This document shows positions 1-7,561 of a stretch of DNA of 50,715 bases, piece by piece. Below the pieces are notes generated by a model. The model was given only the letters and a program-made list of their open reading frames with translations. It was not told where the DNA came from and searched no databases. The DNA comes from Alkalihalobacillus pseudalcaliphilus (GTDB lineage: Bacteria; Bacillota; Bacilli; Bacillales; Bacillaceae_D): assembly GCA_001038565.1 (NCBI GenBank), contig LFJO01000005.1, positions 1,342,484-1,393,198 on the forward strand, written 5' to 3'. The position numbers were made by a program, and so were the translations under genes. Every line of letters begins with the position of its first letter. The first letter of the stretch is position 1.

Positions 1-174
1 ATATTATCATATAAATTACTTAAATTTACTTTTATTTCGTTTTATAAGTACTTTTATAAAAACGTTCTAGAACTTTGGAGAATTTCTTCAGATCTCATGC
101 AAACCTAAGGTTGCTTGTCATTCAGAACAATTGATGACCCCATTCAATCTATTTATACTCCGGAAAAAACACTT

Positions 175-209
175 CAAAAAATAAAAGGCCTGCTCTTAGA
201 TGGCCTTTT
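175..209 (-). terminator. Rho-independent terminator of the 4-TM membrane protein gene
   Basis: An inverted repeat AAAAGGCC (183-190) / GGCCTTTT (202-209) overlaps the stop codon of the membrane protein gene. On the minus strand it is followed by a T-rich tract (ATTTTTTG). The rest of 1-195 is AT-rich and holds no gene that I can support. Confidence 0.6.
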
Positions 210-636
210 GGATGTCCTCTTTTTTAAACATGATGTAATACCATACAATATTTATAATAACGACCCCTACACCAAGTACTATTGCTAATATCAACATAAT
301 CCAACTAAGCTGATTTATATTTGGGTCAGCGAATACTGAAAAAATCATCAAAGCCATAATAATGGATAAAGCAACAAATATACCAAACCCATTCAAAAAA
401 GCCATAATATACTTTGCAATGTACAAATCATTGTAATATCCGATTAGAGGTAACGCATAAGCAATCAAAACAATTACCAACGTATAGAAGAAGCTTCCAT
501 TTCCAAATTGACTTGTGTTTTCCCCAATCTGAGATATAGGTGAAAGGGATATACATAAAAAATGAAGACAATATAAGAATGCTGAAATTCCAGTTACAAT
601 AAGTACCTTTCGTTTCCTTTCATCAACATGCACCAT
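196..636 (-). CDS. Small four-helix membrane protein, function unknown
   Basis: The 146-residue protein has four hydrophobic segments, at roughly residues 12-30, 50-66, 75-102 and 112-136. It starts with a short charged N-terminus and ends in a charged tail (FKKEDIQKAI). The start codon is preceded by AAAGGGGTGGTTGA, a good ribosome binding site. I do not recognise a named family. It is read in the same direction as the lanthipeptide operon and lies about 45 bp past that operon's terminator, so it could be a self-protection protein. Class III clusters often lack a recognisable immunity gene. That role is inference from position only; it may equally be an unrelated membrane protein. Confidence 0.7.
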   Translation of the reverse strand: MVHVDERKRKVLIVTGISAFLYCLHFLCISLSPISQIGENTSQFGNGSFFYTLVIVLIAYALPLIGYYNDLYIAKYIMAFLNGFGIFVALSIIMALMIFSVFADPNINQLSWIMLILAIVLGVGVVIINIVWYYIMFKKEDIQKAI

Positions 637-681
637 TCAACCACCCCTTTTTACGATTATATAGAAATAAGCTAAATAATG

Positions 682-725
682 TATATAAAAATAGCTCTGT
701 GCATATACTAATTATATACACAGAA
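682..725 (-). terminator. Terminator of the lanthipeptide operon
   Basis: On the minus strand CTGTGTATATA - ATTAG - TATATGCACAG forms an 11-bp stem with one mismatch. It is followed by CTATTTTTATA. It lies 17 bp past the stop of the last precursor gene and would end the protease-lanA-lanA-lanKC-lanA transcript. Confidence 0.65.
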
Positions 726-741
726 CCACTTAAATTAAGTA

Positions 742-861
742 TTAGCAAATGAAGACACTGAGTGAGCTGAACTTTTTACAACTTATACTAAGAGATGAAG
801 CTGCACGTAATTGGACATCTTCTTTAGCTTTCATTCCTTGTAAAGAAAGAACTTTATTCAT
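742..861 (-). CDS. Class III lanthipeptide precursor 3 (LanA-like), 39 aa
   Basis: A 39-residue peptide starting MNKVLSLQGM. The ATG at 859-861 has a very strong ribosome binding site (AAAGGGGGTGAAAAC) and lies 34 bp after lanKC. The leader carries VLSLQ, which matches the hydrophobic I/V-L-x-L/M-Q recognition motif of class III leaders. The C-terminal half contains S22-x2-S25-x2-C28 and S32-x2-S35-x3-C39, the spacing from which class III enzymes form labionin or lanthionine rings; the last residue is the ring cysteine. A longer in-frame start at 933 would overlap lanKC and lacks a comparable binding site. Ring type and leader cleavage site cannot be read from sequence. Confidence 0.88.
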   Translation of the reverse strand: MNKVLSLQGMKAKEDVQLRAASSLSISCKKFSSLSVFIC

Positions 862-895
862 GTTTTCACCCCCTTTCAATGGTGTGATAAATCTA

Positions 896-3481
896 TTAAA
901 CAGTTTCAATAGATTTAACATGGAGCGTTTCATAAGCGTTTACAATTGGCAGCCACGAATACTGCCTTTTTTTATTTATGTCATTTAATGCCAACAAAAC
1001 GCCAGCTGAACCAGAAAATATATCTCCTGATGCTCTGTAATTATAATCACCTGGCACATAATAATTCCCTTTTTCATTTTCCAAAATATACAAATTTATT
1101 GTTTCAAATGCTTTTGAAAAGAATTTGTTGTCATTCATAAACTCTTCATCCACAGCTCTTGCTGTAAGCAACATACCTGTATATCCTCTAAACAAGCCAT
1201 TTGAATAAAAACACCTAGAATTTGTAACTAGTCCAATACCATTCAATTCTTTCTGCCATTTGTTCTCACCTAAGCAATTCCTAATATGGATCATGGCTAA
1301 TCCAACACCAGCACTACCACCAGCTATATATGGAAGTAATCTATTTTGTTCCTCTACCTGATACAATCCGGAATTCTCAAGGTGACATTGCTCCAAATCT
1401 TTTTCTAAAATCTTTTCACTTAAAACAAGCCATTTTCTATCTTTTAAATGTAGGTAGACTGTGCTAATAAAAAGTGCAGCGCCAGACCAACCTTCAATTA
1501 AGCCAATTGGTATTCCATCTTCATCATCTGTTAATACAGGGGCATCTTGATAATACAATTCACCAATTCGATTTGCTGTTTTTTCTGCCTGATTAAGATA
1601 GTACTCTTTCCCCGTTGCCAAATAGAAAGAAATTAATGCTAAACCAATTCCAGCCAACCCAGATTTCATAGAAACATTTTCAGTATCTAAAAAATCACCT
1701 TCCAAACCCATTATCCTTTCTGCGTCTTCCTGAAAGCCTAATTCATATAAAACACAGGCTATACCAGACTTTCCTGTAAATAAACCATTACCTAAATCCT
1801 TCAGATATTTTTCTCCACTGTACTTCTGCACCCAGTTATTAACCAAACTCGGCAACTCACCCGTTCGATGTAAGGCTAGAGCGATACCAAACCCACCATT
1901 TAAAATATTTAATTTACCCTCTTTAGCTTCATGTTGCCTAATGTCACCCGGCAACAACCTATCATCTAGTTGTAGGTCTGTAATCATCCCCATGCGTAAT
2001 TTATCAATAATCTCAGGGATGTCCTTTTCTACAAAATATTTTTTTGGTGCTGATATTAAGCTAGGAAATGCCCTTGCATTAATAGATAAAAATTTGTTCT
2101 CTAAGTCGATAACTAAATCCAAAGCATCTTGCCCAAAGTTTCGAAGAATCCATTCATTATGTTTCTGCAAAATGTCCTCAGCCATATCTTGGATTGGGCC
2201 AATTGGAATAAATAATTGTCTAGCTATACGTGCTAAAGAAAACCAATCCGCTTGTTCCCTATTGTTTGTTATAGCCCCCGAAAATCCTGGTGTCATTAGT
2301 CCTGCATGTTTTTCATCAGTTAAATGACTTGCTGATTCAAAATCAATTAATTTAACCTTCTCATCCTCCAAAATCATTATATTAGTTGGAGTCAAATCAC
2401 CAAGACCATAACCTTTTTTGTGGACTTCTTTAACAGCTTTTTTTACTTGTTTTATTATCTTTAAAACCTTTTTAGTATACTCACCTGGGTTCTCTTGCAT
2501 AGGAAACGGATAGTTACCAGACATCCAACTTTGTAATGGTATACCTTCCAAGTATTCCTCTACTAAGAAGATATGTTCCCAAGCATTAAAAATCTCATTA
2601 AACTCTACAACATATGGAGAACCTTTTAATTGATTTAATACGTTTCCTTCATGCTTAATTCGCTCGAATGCATCACGTTTTTGTCCATCTAAACCTGCAC
2701 CTGGTCGACCTTCCTTTAATATCACTTTACGGTTAGTCGTTTTATCATTAGCAATGTATACTCCTCCACCGTTACTAAAATGGATAGCATCCAAAATCTC
2801 ATAGTTCTCTAATCTTGATTGAGTTTCAGAAGATTCATTAGCTATTTGTTCTTCCATTTCAGTAACTGCTTGTGGTTCTTTTATAAATGATGGAATGTGA
2901 TAAATAGGTTCTCTTAAATCAGCAATTAATTCACCAGTCGGGCTTTCAATTGCAGGAATTCGAGCCGCTCCTTGAAAAAGGAACATCTCTATAAACGCTC
3001 CATATCGAAAATAAACATTTCCTTTTTTCCAACGTTTATCGCTCAGGATGTAAGGACCTTTCGGAATTTCACTCAATAACTCATCTAATTCATTCACAAG
3101 GAAAATAAACTGTTCCTCATCCTTTGGATAAATGGTCATAAATTTACCAGAACTTCCTCTGTGACCATACTTGGAGTTTTTGAAAAGCAATTCATATGAA
3201 TTGGTAACATATTTAAAAGTGACACTCTCTTTATAAAGAACTCCAGCCGCAAGGTCTAGCGTTTTCTGAGCATTTGGTACATCTGAGCTCACATGTATTT
3301 TCCAACCTTGGTTTGGTATTTTGATATTAGGATTTAAAATATAAGTCCAATGATCATCTGACGCAGACTGCCAGCCCTCTATAAGCTCTATCTTGAACAA
3401 ATCCTCTGTAGGTGGAGTGTCATTAGGAGGCTCATAATATTTTGATTCTTGATTTATATACCGTACATATCTCATGTCCAT
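896..3481 (-). CDS. lanKC: Class III lanthipeptide synthetase LanKC
   Basis: The 861-residue protein has the three-part plan of class III synthetases. Residues 1-220 form the OspF-like phospho-Ser/Thr lyase domain, with the conserved RGSSGKFMTIYP stretch at about 108-119. Residues about 225-500 form a Ser/Thr kinase domain with lysine 256, GDLTPTN at 361-367 (catalytic Asp 362, Asn 367) and IDFE in place of DFG at 379-382. Residues about 510-861 form a LanC-like cyclase with GWSGAALF and two GG/RG repeats. The positions where LanC enzymes carry zinc ligands read PYIAGGSAG and NGLFRGYTG, with no Cys or His, which is the class III situation rather than class IV. The start follows AGGAGGTAATCATT. 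The enzyme would phosphorylate, eliminate and cyclise Ser/Cys residues in the three neighbouring precursors. Confidence 0.95.
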   Translation of the reverse strand: MDMRYVRYINQESKYYEPPNDTPPTEDLFKIELIEGWQSASDDHWTYILNPNIKIPNQGWKIHVSSDVPNAQKTLDLAAGVLYKESVTFKYVTNSYELLFKNSKYGHRGSSGKFMTIYPKDEEQFIFLVNELDELLSEIPKGPYILSDKRWKKGNVYFRYGAFIEMFLFQGAARIPAIESPTGELIADLREPIYHIPSFIKEPQAVTEMEEQIANESSETQSRLENYEILDAIHFSNGGGVYIANDKTTNRKVILKEGRPGAGLDGQKRDAFERIKHEGNVLNQLKGSPYVVEFNEIFNAWEHIFLVEEYLEGIPLQSWMSGNYPFPMQENPGEYTKKVLKIIKQVKKAVKEVHKKGYGLGDLTPTNIMILEDEKVKLIDFESASHLTDEKHAGLMTPGFSGAITNNREQADWFSLARIARQLFIPIGPIQDMAEDILQKHNEWILRNFGQDALDLVIDLENKFLSINARAFPSLISAPKKYFVEKDIPEIIDKLRMGMITDLQLDDRLLPGDIRQHEAKEGKLNILNGGFGIALALHRTGELPSLVNNWVQKYSGEKYLKDLGNGLFTGKSGIACVLYELGFQEDAERIMGLEGDFLDTENVSMKSGLAGIGLALISFYLATGKEYYLNQAEKTANRIGELYYQDAPVLTDDEDGIPIGLIEGWSGAALFISTVYLHLKDRKWLVLSEKILEKDLEQCHLENSGLYQVEEQNRLLPYIAGGSAGVGLAMIHIRNCLGENKWQKELNGIGLVTNSRCFYSNGLFRGYTGMLLTARAVDEEFMNDNKFFSKAFETINLYILENEKGNYYVPGDYNYRASGDIFSGSAGVLLALNDINKKRQYSWLPIVNAYETLHVKSIETV

Positions 3482-3505
3482 AATGATTACCTCCTAATGA
3501 TTTTA

Positions 3506-3664
3506 TTAACATAAGAATGCGCTAACAGAACTCACAATACGATTGGAACAACAAAGTGCGATACTTCGCGAAGAGAATAACGGACCCATTGGTTGAATTT
3601 CACCTTGCTTCATTCTTAAACCCTGCATCTCAAGAATTCTATTTTTTTCGTTAGATTTTTCCAT
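3506..3664 (-). CDS. Class III lanthipeptide precursor 2 (LanA-like), 52 aa
   Basis: The 52-residue peptide begins MEKSNEKNRILEMQGLRM and is preceded by GGAGGAGTTTAAT. ILEMQ at residues 10-14 is the class III leader recognition motif. The core holds S31-x2-S34-x3-C38 and S45-x2-S48-x3-C52, two labionin-type motifs. The peptide ends on the second ring cysteine, the same plan as precursor 3. An additional cysteine (C39) follows C38 directly and has no obvious serine partner. The gene sits 24 bp upstream of lanKC and 32 bp downstream of precursor 1. It is most like precursor 3 (shared SSVSAFLC versus SSLSVFIC ends), so the two probably arose by duplication. Confidence 0.9.
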   Translation of the reverse strand: MEKSNEKNRILEMQGLRMKQGEIQPMGPLFSSRSIALCCSNRIVSSVSAFLC

Positions 3665-3696
3665 ATTAAACTCCTCCATCTTTCACTTCTTTATTT

Positions 3697-3846
3697 TCAA
3701 CCTTGCGGTGGTTCAATGGGTGGAACACAGTAGAATAAACTAATAGTACTTCTGTCTTTACAAACGATACTTATGTTAGATTGTTGTTGAGCAATTGGTT
3801 GCTTCCTCATTCTTTGAAGTCTTAACACAGTATTTTTTTCTGACAT
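3697..3846 (-). CDS. Class III lanthipeptide precursor 1 (LanA-like), 49 aa
   Basis: The 49-residue peptide begins MSEKNTVLRLQRMRKQ and is preceded by AAAGGAGGAGTAGCGT. VLRLQ at residues 7-11 is the class III leader motif. The core has S23-x2-S26-x2-C29 and S33-x2-S36-x3-C40. Unlike its two paralogues it continues past the last ring cysteine with a nine-residue proline-rich tail (VPPIEPPQG). It is the first precursor gene of the operon, 64 bp after the protease gene and 32 bp before precursor 2. The tail could remain in the mature peptide or be trimmed; the sequence does not decide this. Confidence 0.88.
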   Translation of the reverse strand: MSEKNTVLRLQRMRKQPIAQQQSNISIVCKDRSTISLFYCVPPIEPPQG

Positions 3847-3910
3847 ACGCTACTCCTCCTTTACACATTTTCATTTATAGCAACTTCCCTATTGGAAAGA
3901 ACTACCCTTG

Positions 3911-4588
3911 TTAGTAATCATAAATAAAAACATCTGAGTGTTTATCAATTATTCCTACCGCAACCTCATACGCTATTTTTATAGTTTCACCCCAATAAGG
4001 TCCCCAGAGCATGTTTTTCTTAGATTTCAAACTCATACTTGTCAAAGAATTCTGAATATAAGCGCCATTTTTTTCTATTAGCCAAGGACCTCCTGACATC
4101 CCTCCCTTCCCTTTACTTGAGATACCTTGTAAGGTTGAAGAGTACTGTAAGTCTAACTCGGCTTTTCCTGTACTTATATAAGGCTTATTATTTTTAAAAA
4201 TACTATCTCTAAAACCATAAACTTTATATTCCAAGCCTTTTTCTAGTTTAAATTGAACAGGATAGCCTTTTTCCATTACTTCATCAATTTCACACACAAC
4301 AAAGGCAGTGTCATAATCTACAATGGCATCTTTTATCCATCCATTAGGGATTACTGCTCTTTTAGCCTTTATTCTCTTTCTTGATTTTCCATTAAACGGT
4401 ATAAAATACACTGGATTATAAAAAATTTTATCTTCCCAATCAAACAAACAGTGGGCTGCTGTTGCAACAACTATGAAACTACCATTCCCTCCATCAACCA
4501 AACTAGCACTTCCATAGCTTTTACCGTTATTTCGATAAAATTCTATTTTTCCTAGTGCACGAGTTAAAGGGTCAGTCAAATTACCCAC
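3911..4588 (-). CDS. Trypsin-like (S1/V8-like fold) serine protease in the lanthipeptide operon
   Basis: The 225-residue protein has an apparently complete chymotrypsin-fold triad. The histidine is in ATAAHC (H46), the aspartate in VDYDTAF (D93, or D91), and the nucleophile in GGMSGGP (S165). No signal peptide or membrane segment is present, so it should act in the cytoplasm. It is the first gene of the minus-strand operon, just ahead of the three precursors and LanKC. Many class III clusters encode no protease and rely on host enzymes, so a dedicated S1-type protease is a good candidate for removing the leader peptides. Its cleavage specificity cannot be read with confidence. A role in immunity or an unrelated stress protease is possible. 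Confidence 0.85.
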   Translation of the reverse strand: MGNLTDPLTRALGKIEFYRNNGKSYGSASLVDGGNGSFIVVATAAHCLFDWEDKIFYNPVYFIPFNGKSRKRIKAKRAVIPNGWIKDAIVDYDTAFVVCEIDEVMEKGYPVQFKLEKGLEYKVYGFRDSIFKNNKPYISTGKAELDLQYSSTLQGISSKGKGGMSGGPWLIEKNGAYIQNSLTSMSLKSKKNMLWGPYWGETIKIAYEVAVGIIDKHSDVFIYDY

Positions 4589-4631
4589 AGATTATCATTC
4601 CTTTTTAAAGAATATTTGTATTAAATTACCA

Positions 4632-4660
4632 TTGACAAATTCAGTATCACCCAATAAGTT
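4632..4660 (+). promoter_or_regulatory. Candidate promoter of the ABC exporter gene
   Basis: TTGACA (4632-4637) and TAAGTT (4655-4660) are 17 bp apart. The -35 is perfect and the -10 weak. A second option is TTGGAA (4679-4684) with TAATTT (4702-4707), also 17 bp apart. Both would serve the exporter at 4747. Confidence 0.3.
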
Positions 4661-4671
4661 TAAGAAGTCAA
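4643..4671 (-). promoter_or_regulatory. Candidate promoter of the lanthipeptide operon
   Basis: On the minus strand TTGACT (4671-4666) and GATACT (4648-4643) are separated by 17 bp. Transcription would start near 4636, about 47 bp upstream of the protease start codon. It overlaps a candidate plus-strand promoter, so the two divergent units may share control. Assigned by eye only. Confidence 0.4.
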
Positions 4672-4746
4672 CATAAATTTGGAAAATATTTTAAATTATT
4701 GTAATTTTTTAGAATTGTATCCTCACTTTAGAAAGGGTGTAATCAA

Positions 4747-6498
4747 ATGGAAAAACTAAATATTAAAGAGTTTTTTAGAATTATTCGTTCGTATTATCCA
4801 TCTAAGAAAATCACCATAACAGCCATTTGTCTTGTATTATTTCAAACATGTCTTTCCTTGGCACTACCCCTTTTTACTATGAATTTCATCGATGAAATGG
4901 ATATAGAAGGACTTTCATTAGCAACTATATTATTAGTAGGTTGCCTCTTTATTCTTCAACTTATTTGTTCGGCTTTTGCTATATACATGATGATTTTCAT
5001 AGGAGAAAAAATTGTTTTTTCACTAAGAAATAATACGTGGGAAAGATTAGTTGACCTACCAATTAAGTTTTTCGATGAAAATAGTACAGGAAAATTAATG
5101 AGTCGGATAACCAATGATACACTGGTCATAAAAAACTTTATTACTTCTCAACTTATTCCATTTTTCTCAGGTGTGATTTCCGTCATAGGAGCCATTATTC
5201 TATTATTTATAATAGATTGGAAAATGACATTATTAATGATGACGGTCGTTCCCGTTCTAATGTTAGTTATGATTCCATTAGGGAAACAGATGTATAAAGT
5301 ATCACGTGCCTTACAGGATGAAACAGCCTCTTTTCAAGGCGATCTAGGCAGAGTTTTATCGGATATTAGGCTTGTAAAACTTTCATTAGCGGAAAACCAA
5401 GAAAAAGAAGTAGGAAACTCGCGAATGAAAAAATTATTTAATTATGGATTAAAAGAAGGAAAGATTTCTGCGGTCGTTCAGCCTATATCAATGAGTGCAC
5501 TTCTACTTATACTTGTAGTCGTCTTTGGCTACGGTAGTTTACGAGTATCTAACGGGACATTATCAGCTGGAGCACTTGTTGCTATTATTTTCTACCTATT
5601 CCAAATTTCTAATCCTTTGGCACAACTCTCTAGTTTTTTTACAGAAATGCAAAAAGCACTCGGAGCAACTGAACGATTAAATTATATTTTGTCTCAAGCT
5701 AAAGAACCTATCACAAAAGAAAGTTCAGAAAACAAGCTTTATTCGGAAAATGATAGCCTTATCTTTCATAAATTAAAATTTGGATATAATCAAAATGAAG
5801 AAATCTTAAAAGAAATTGATTTGGAAGTGAAAATTGGACAAATGACAGCAATTATCGGACCAAGTGGCTCTGGCAAAACTACCTTATTCTCTTTAATTGA
5901 AAGATTCTACAACCCTACTGATGGATTTATCACTTATAAAAATCAAGATATTCAAACCATTCCTCTTAACCAATGGAGAGAGAAAATTGCCTACGTATCA
6001 CAAGAGTCACCTATTATGTCCGGAAGCATTTTATCCAATTTAACTTATGGACTTAGCACCTACTCTATAGACAAAGTAAATTTAGCACTAAAAGATGCTA
6101 ACTTAGAAGAATTCATTAACAAATTACCGAAAGGGTTGCAAACAGAAGTTGGAGAACGAGGAATAAAATTATCAGGTGGTCAAAGGCAACGATTAGCAAT
6201 CGCCAGAGCAATGATTAGAAACCCTGAAATACTATTGTTAGACGAAGCAACAGCTCATTTAGATGGTGCCTCTGAGAAGCTAGTTCAAAAAGCAATGGAT
6301 GTATTAATGGAAGGCCGAACTACTATTGTTATCGCTCACAGATTATCAACAGTATTGCATTCCGAACAATTGATATTTCTTGAGAATGGCAAAATAACAG
6401 GAAGGGGAACCCACTTCGAGTTAATGAGTGAGCACAAACTCTATAATGAGTTAGTATCTCAACAAACTGAGTTTAATCATTTAGTTTCTCATCCCTAA
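4747..6498 (+). CDS. ABC exporter (permease-ATPase half-transporter), probable lanthipeptide exporter LanT-like
   Basis: The 583-residue half-transporter has a six-helix permease domain (about residues 20-315) fused to an ATPase domain. Walker A GPSGSGKTT lies near residue 372, the signature LSGGQRQR near 475, Walker B ILLLDEATA near 496, and the switch histidine in IAHRLS. There is no N-terminal C39 peptidase domain, so leader removal must be done elsewhere, for example by the protease encoded divergently. Its start follows AGAAAGGGTGTAATCAA. It probably exports the class III peptides from this cluster, working as a homodimer in the membrane. Substrate assignment rests on position; the ATPase identity is certain. 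Confidence 0.9.
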   Translation: MEKLNIKEFFRIIRSYYPSKKITITAICLVLFQTCLSLALPLFTMNFIDEMDIEGLSLATILLVGCLFILQLICSAFAIYMMIFIGEKIVFSLRNNTWERLVDLPIKFFDENSTGKLMSRITNDTLVIKNFITSQLIPFFSGVISVIGAIILLFIIDWKMTLLMMTVVPVLMLVMIPLGKQMYKVSRALQDETASFQGDLGRVLSDIRLVKLSLAENQEKEVGNSRMKKLFNYGLKEGKISAVVQPISMSALLLILVVVFGYGSLRVSNGTLSAGALVAIIFYLFQISNPLAQLSSFFTEMQKALGATERLNYILSQAKEPITKESSENKLYSENDSLIFHKLKFGYNQNEEILKEIDLEVKIGQMTAIIGPSGSGKTTLFSLIERFYNPTDGFITYKNQDIQTIPLNQWREKIAYVSQESPIMSGSILSNLTYGLSTYSIDKVNLALKDANLEEFINKLPKGLQTEVGERGIKLSGGQRQRLAIARAMIRNPEILLLDEATAHLDGASEKLVQKAMDVLMEGRTTIVIAHRLSTVLHSEQLIFLENGKITGRGTHFELMSEHKLYNELVSQQTEFNHLVSHP

Positions 6499-6572
6499 AA
6501 ATATATCAATACATTCACAGGAACTCTACAAATTAGGAGAAGTCTTTTTTTCAAAAATAAGAATAAATAATT

Positions 6573-6605
6573 AAAGGGCATCGAATAAATCGATGCCTTT
6601 TCATT
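6573..6605 (+). terminator. Terminator after the ABC exporter gene
   Basis: GGCATCGA (6577-6584) and TCGATGCC (6590-6597) form a perfect 8-bp stem with an A/T extension and a TTTTCATTT tail. It ends the lanthipeptide exporter transcript. Confidence 0.75.
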
Positions 6606-6667
6606 TAATATCTTAATAAAATTTAAATTCAGCTCGTTTGTAATTACTACCTATTTCCTTATCTCCT

Positions 6668-6696
6668 AATCTATAAATAACTGCCTTCAAGGCGGT
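6668..6696 (-). terminator. Possible terminator of abrB
   Basis: ACTGCC-TTCAA-GGCGGT forms a short hairpin directly after the abrB stop codon. On the minus strand it is followed by TATTTATAG. The stem is short, so this is moderate evidence only. Confidence 0.4.
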
Positions 6697-6984
6697 TTAA
6701 ACGTTTGGATGTTTCTTTTCTAGCTGCTCTATTAATATTTCTTTCCCTTTCCGACTTAAAATCAGTTTCCCATCTAAGAAAACTTCATTATCATCAGAAA
6801 CTTCCCCTGTCACATCACATGTCATATTTGCTTCATATTTCTTTAAGATGATTTTCTCCCCGTCGATATAAATTTCTATCGGGTCCTTTTCATGAATGTT
6901 TAATGTTCTTCTCAATTCCATCGGAATCACAATCCGCCCTAACTCGTCTACTTTCCGCACAATGCCTGTTGATTTCATTTTCAT
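6697..6984 (-). CDS. abrB: Transition-state regulator AbrB
   Basis: The 95-residue protein begins MKMKSTGIVRKVDELGRIVI, the swapped-hairpin DNA-binding domain of AbrB. It goes on with MTCDVTGEVSDDN, which resembles AbrB more than Abh. The start at 6984 follows AAAGGATGTG; a longer in-frame start at 7041 would run into the neighbouring pseudogene. AbrB is a global repressor of stationary-phase and antibiotic genes in Bacillus. Here it lies next to the lanthipeptide exporter but on the opposite strand and behind a terminator. Control of that cluster by AbrB is plausible, though its position proves nothing. Confidence 0.88.
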   Translation of the reverse strand: MKMKSTGIVRKVDELGRIVIPMELRRTLNIHEKDPIEIYIDGEKIILKKYEANMTCDVTGEVSDDNEVFLDGKLILSRKGKEILIEQLEKKHPNV

Positions 6985-6995
6985 CACATCCTTTT

Positions 6996-7512
6996 CTATA
7001 GTGATTCCGTATGAAGCTGTTGAAATCCTTCTACCATCCACTGTTGAGCATCTTTATTTAACTGAATCTCTAACACCGTTTGGTTCCGTTCTTCTTCATT
7101 TATCAAATAGACCGTTATCCCTTCCATCAAAACAATAGCACGCTCCTTTTCTAGAGATGGATAAACGGTTACGTCTTCTACTCGGTATTCTATAGACAGT
7201 ACTTTCTACTACTTCTTCTGTCACAGGAAAGTACTCATCCACCATAGTCGGTGTCATCACAAGCTCGGCTTTGGCACCCTCATTTCATAATTATCTTGAC
7301 GTACATCATAAATCGCCATCACAAAAAAGTAACAACATCCGTGACCAGTTTTACATCTTCCTCTTGGTACTCAATATCAACACGTTGATTGGCAGCTGCT
7401 AGTAAGGAATTTTGCTCTCCTACTGCTCAGTCAAGGCTTGTAAACCTTCTATTTCCGCAAGCTGTTTATGAAACTCACGAAATCCTATAAATACACCGAC
7501 GATTACCACCAT
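6996..7512 (-). pseudogene. Decayed gene for an anchored protein of unknown family
   Basis: No frame is open throughout, but three frames read in succession give a coherent protein. It begins MVVIVGVFIGFREFHKQLAE (an N-terminal membrane anchor, ATG at 7512). It continues EQNSLLAAANQRVDIEYQEE, then AELVMTPTMVDEYFPVTEE, and ends in KDAQQWMVEGFQQLHTESL and a TAG at 6996. At least four single-base frameshifts are needed, near 7430, 7330, 7280 and 7190. I do not recognise the family. A clustered set of sequencing errors could look the same, but four in about 500 bp points to real decay. Confidence 0.6.
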
Positions 7513-7561
7513 ACCCCAGTCGTTATATATTAATAGTAGGTTCTTTACTAGTATAAATTTT

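Noticed and set aside
742-933. 63-residue version of the third precursor
   Set aside because: The longer start overlaps lanKC and has no binding site; the 39-residue start at 861 has a near-perfect one.
4747-6498. C39 leader peptidase in the exporter
   Set aside because: The protein starts straight into the permease domain; no N-terminal Cys/His peptidase region is present.
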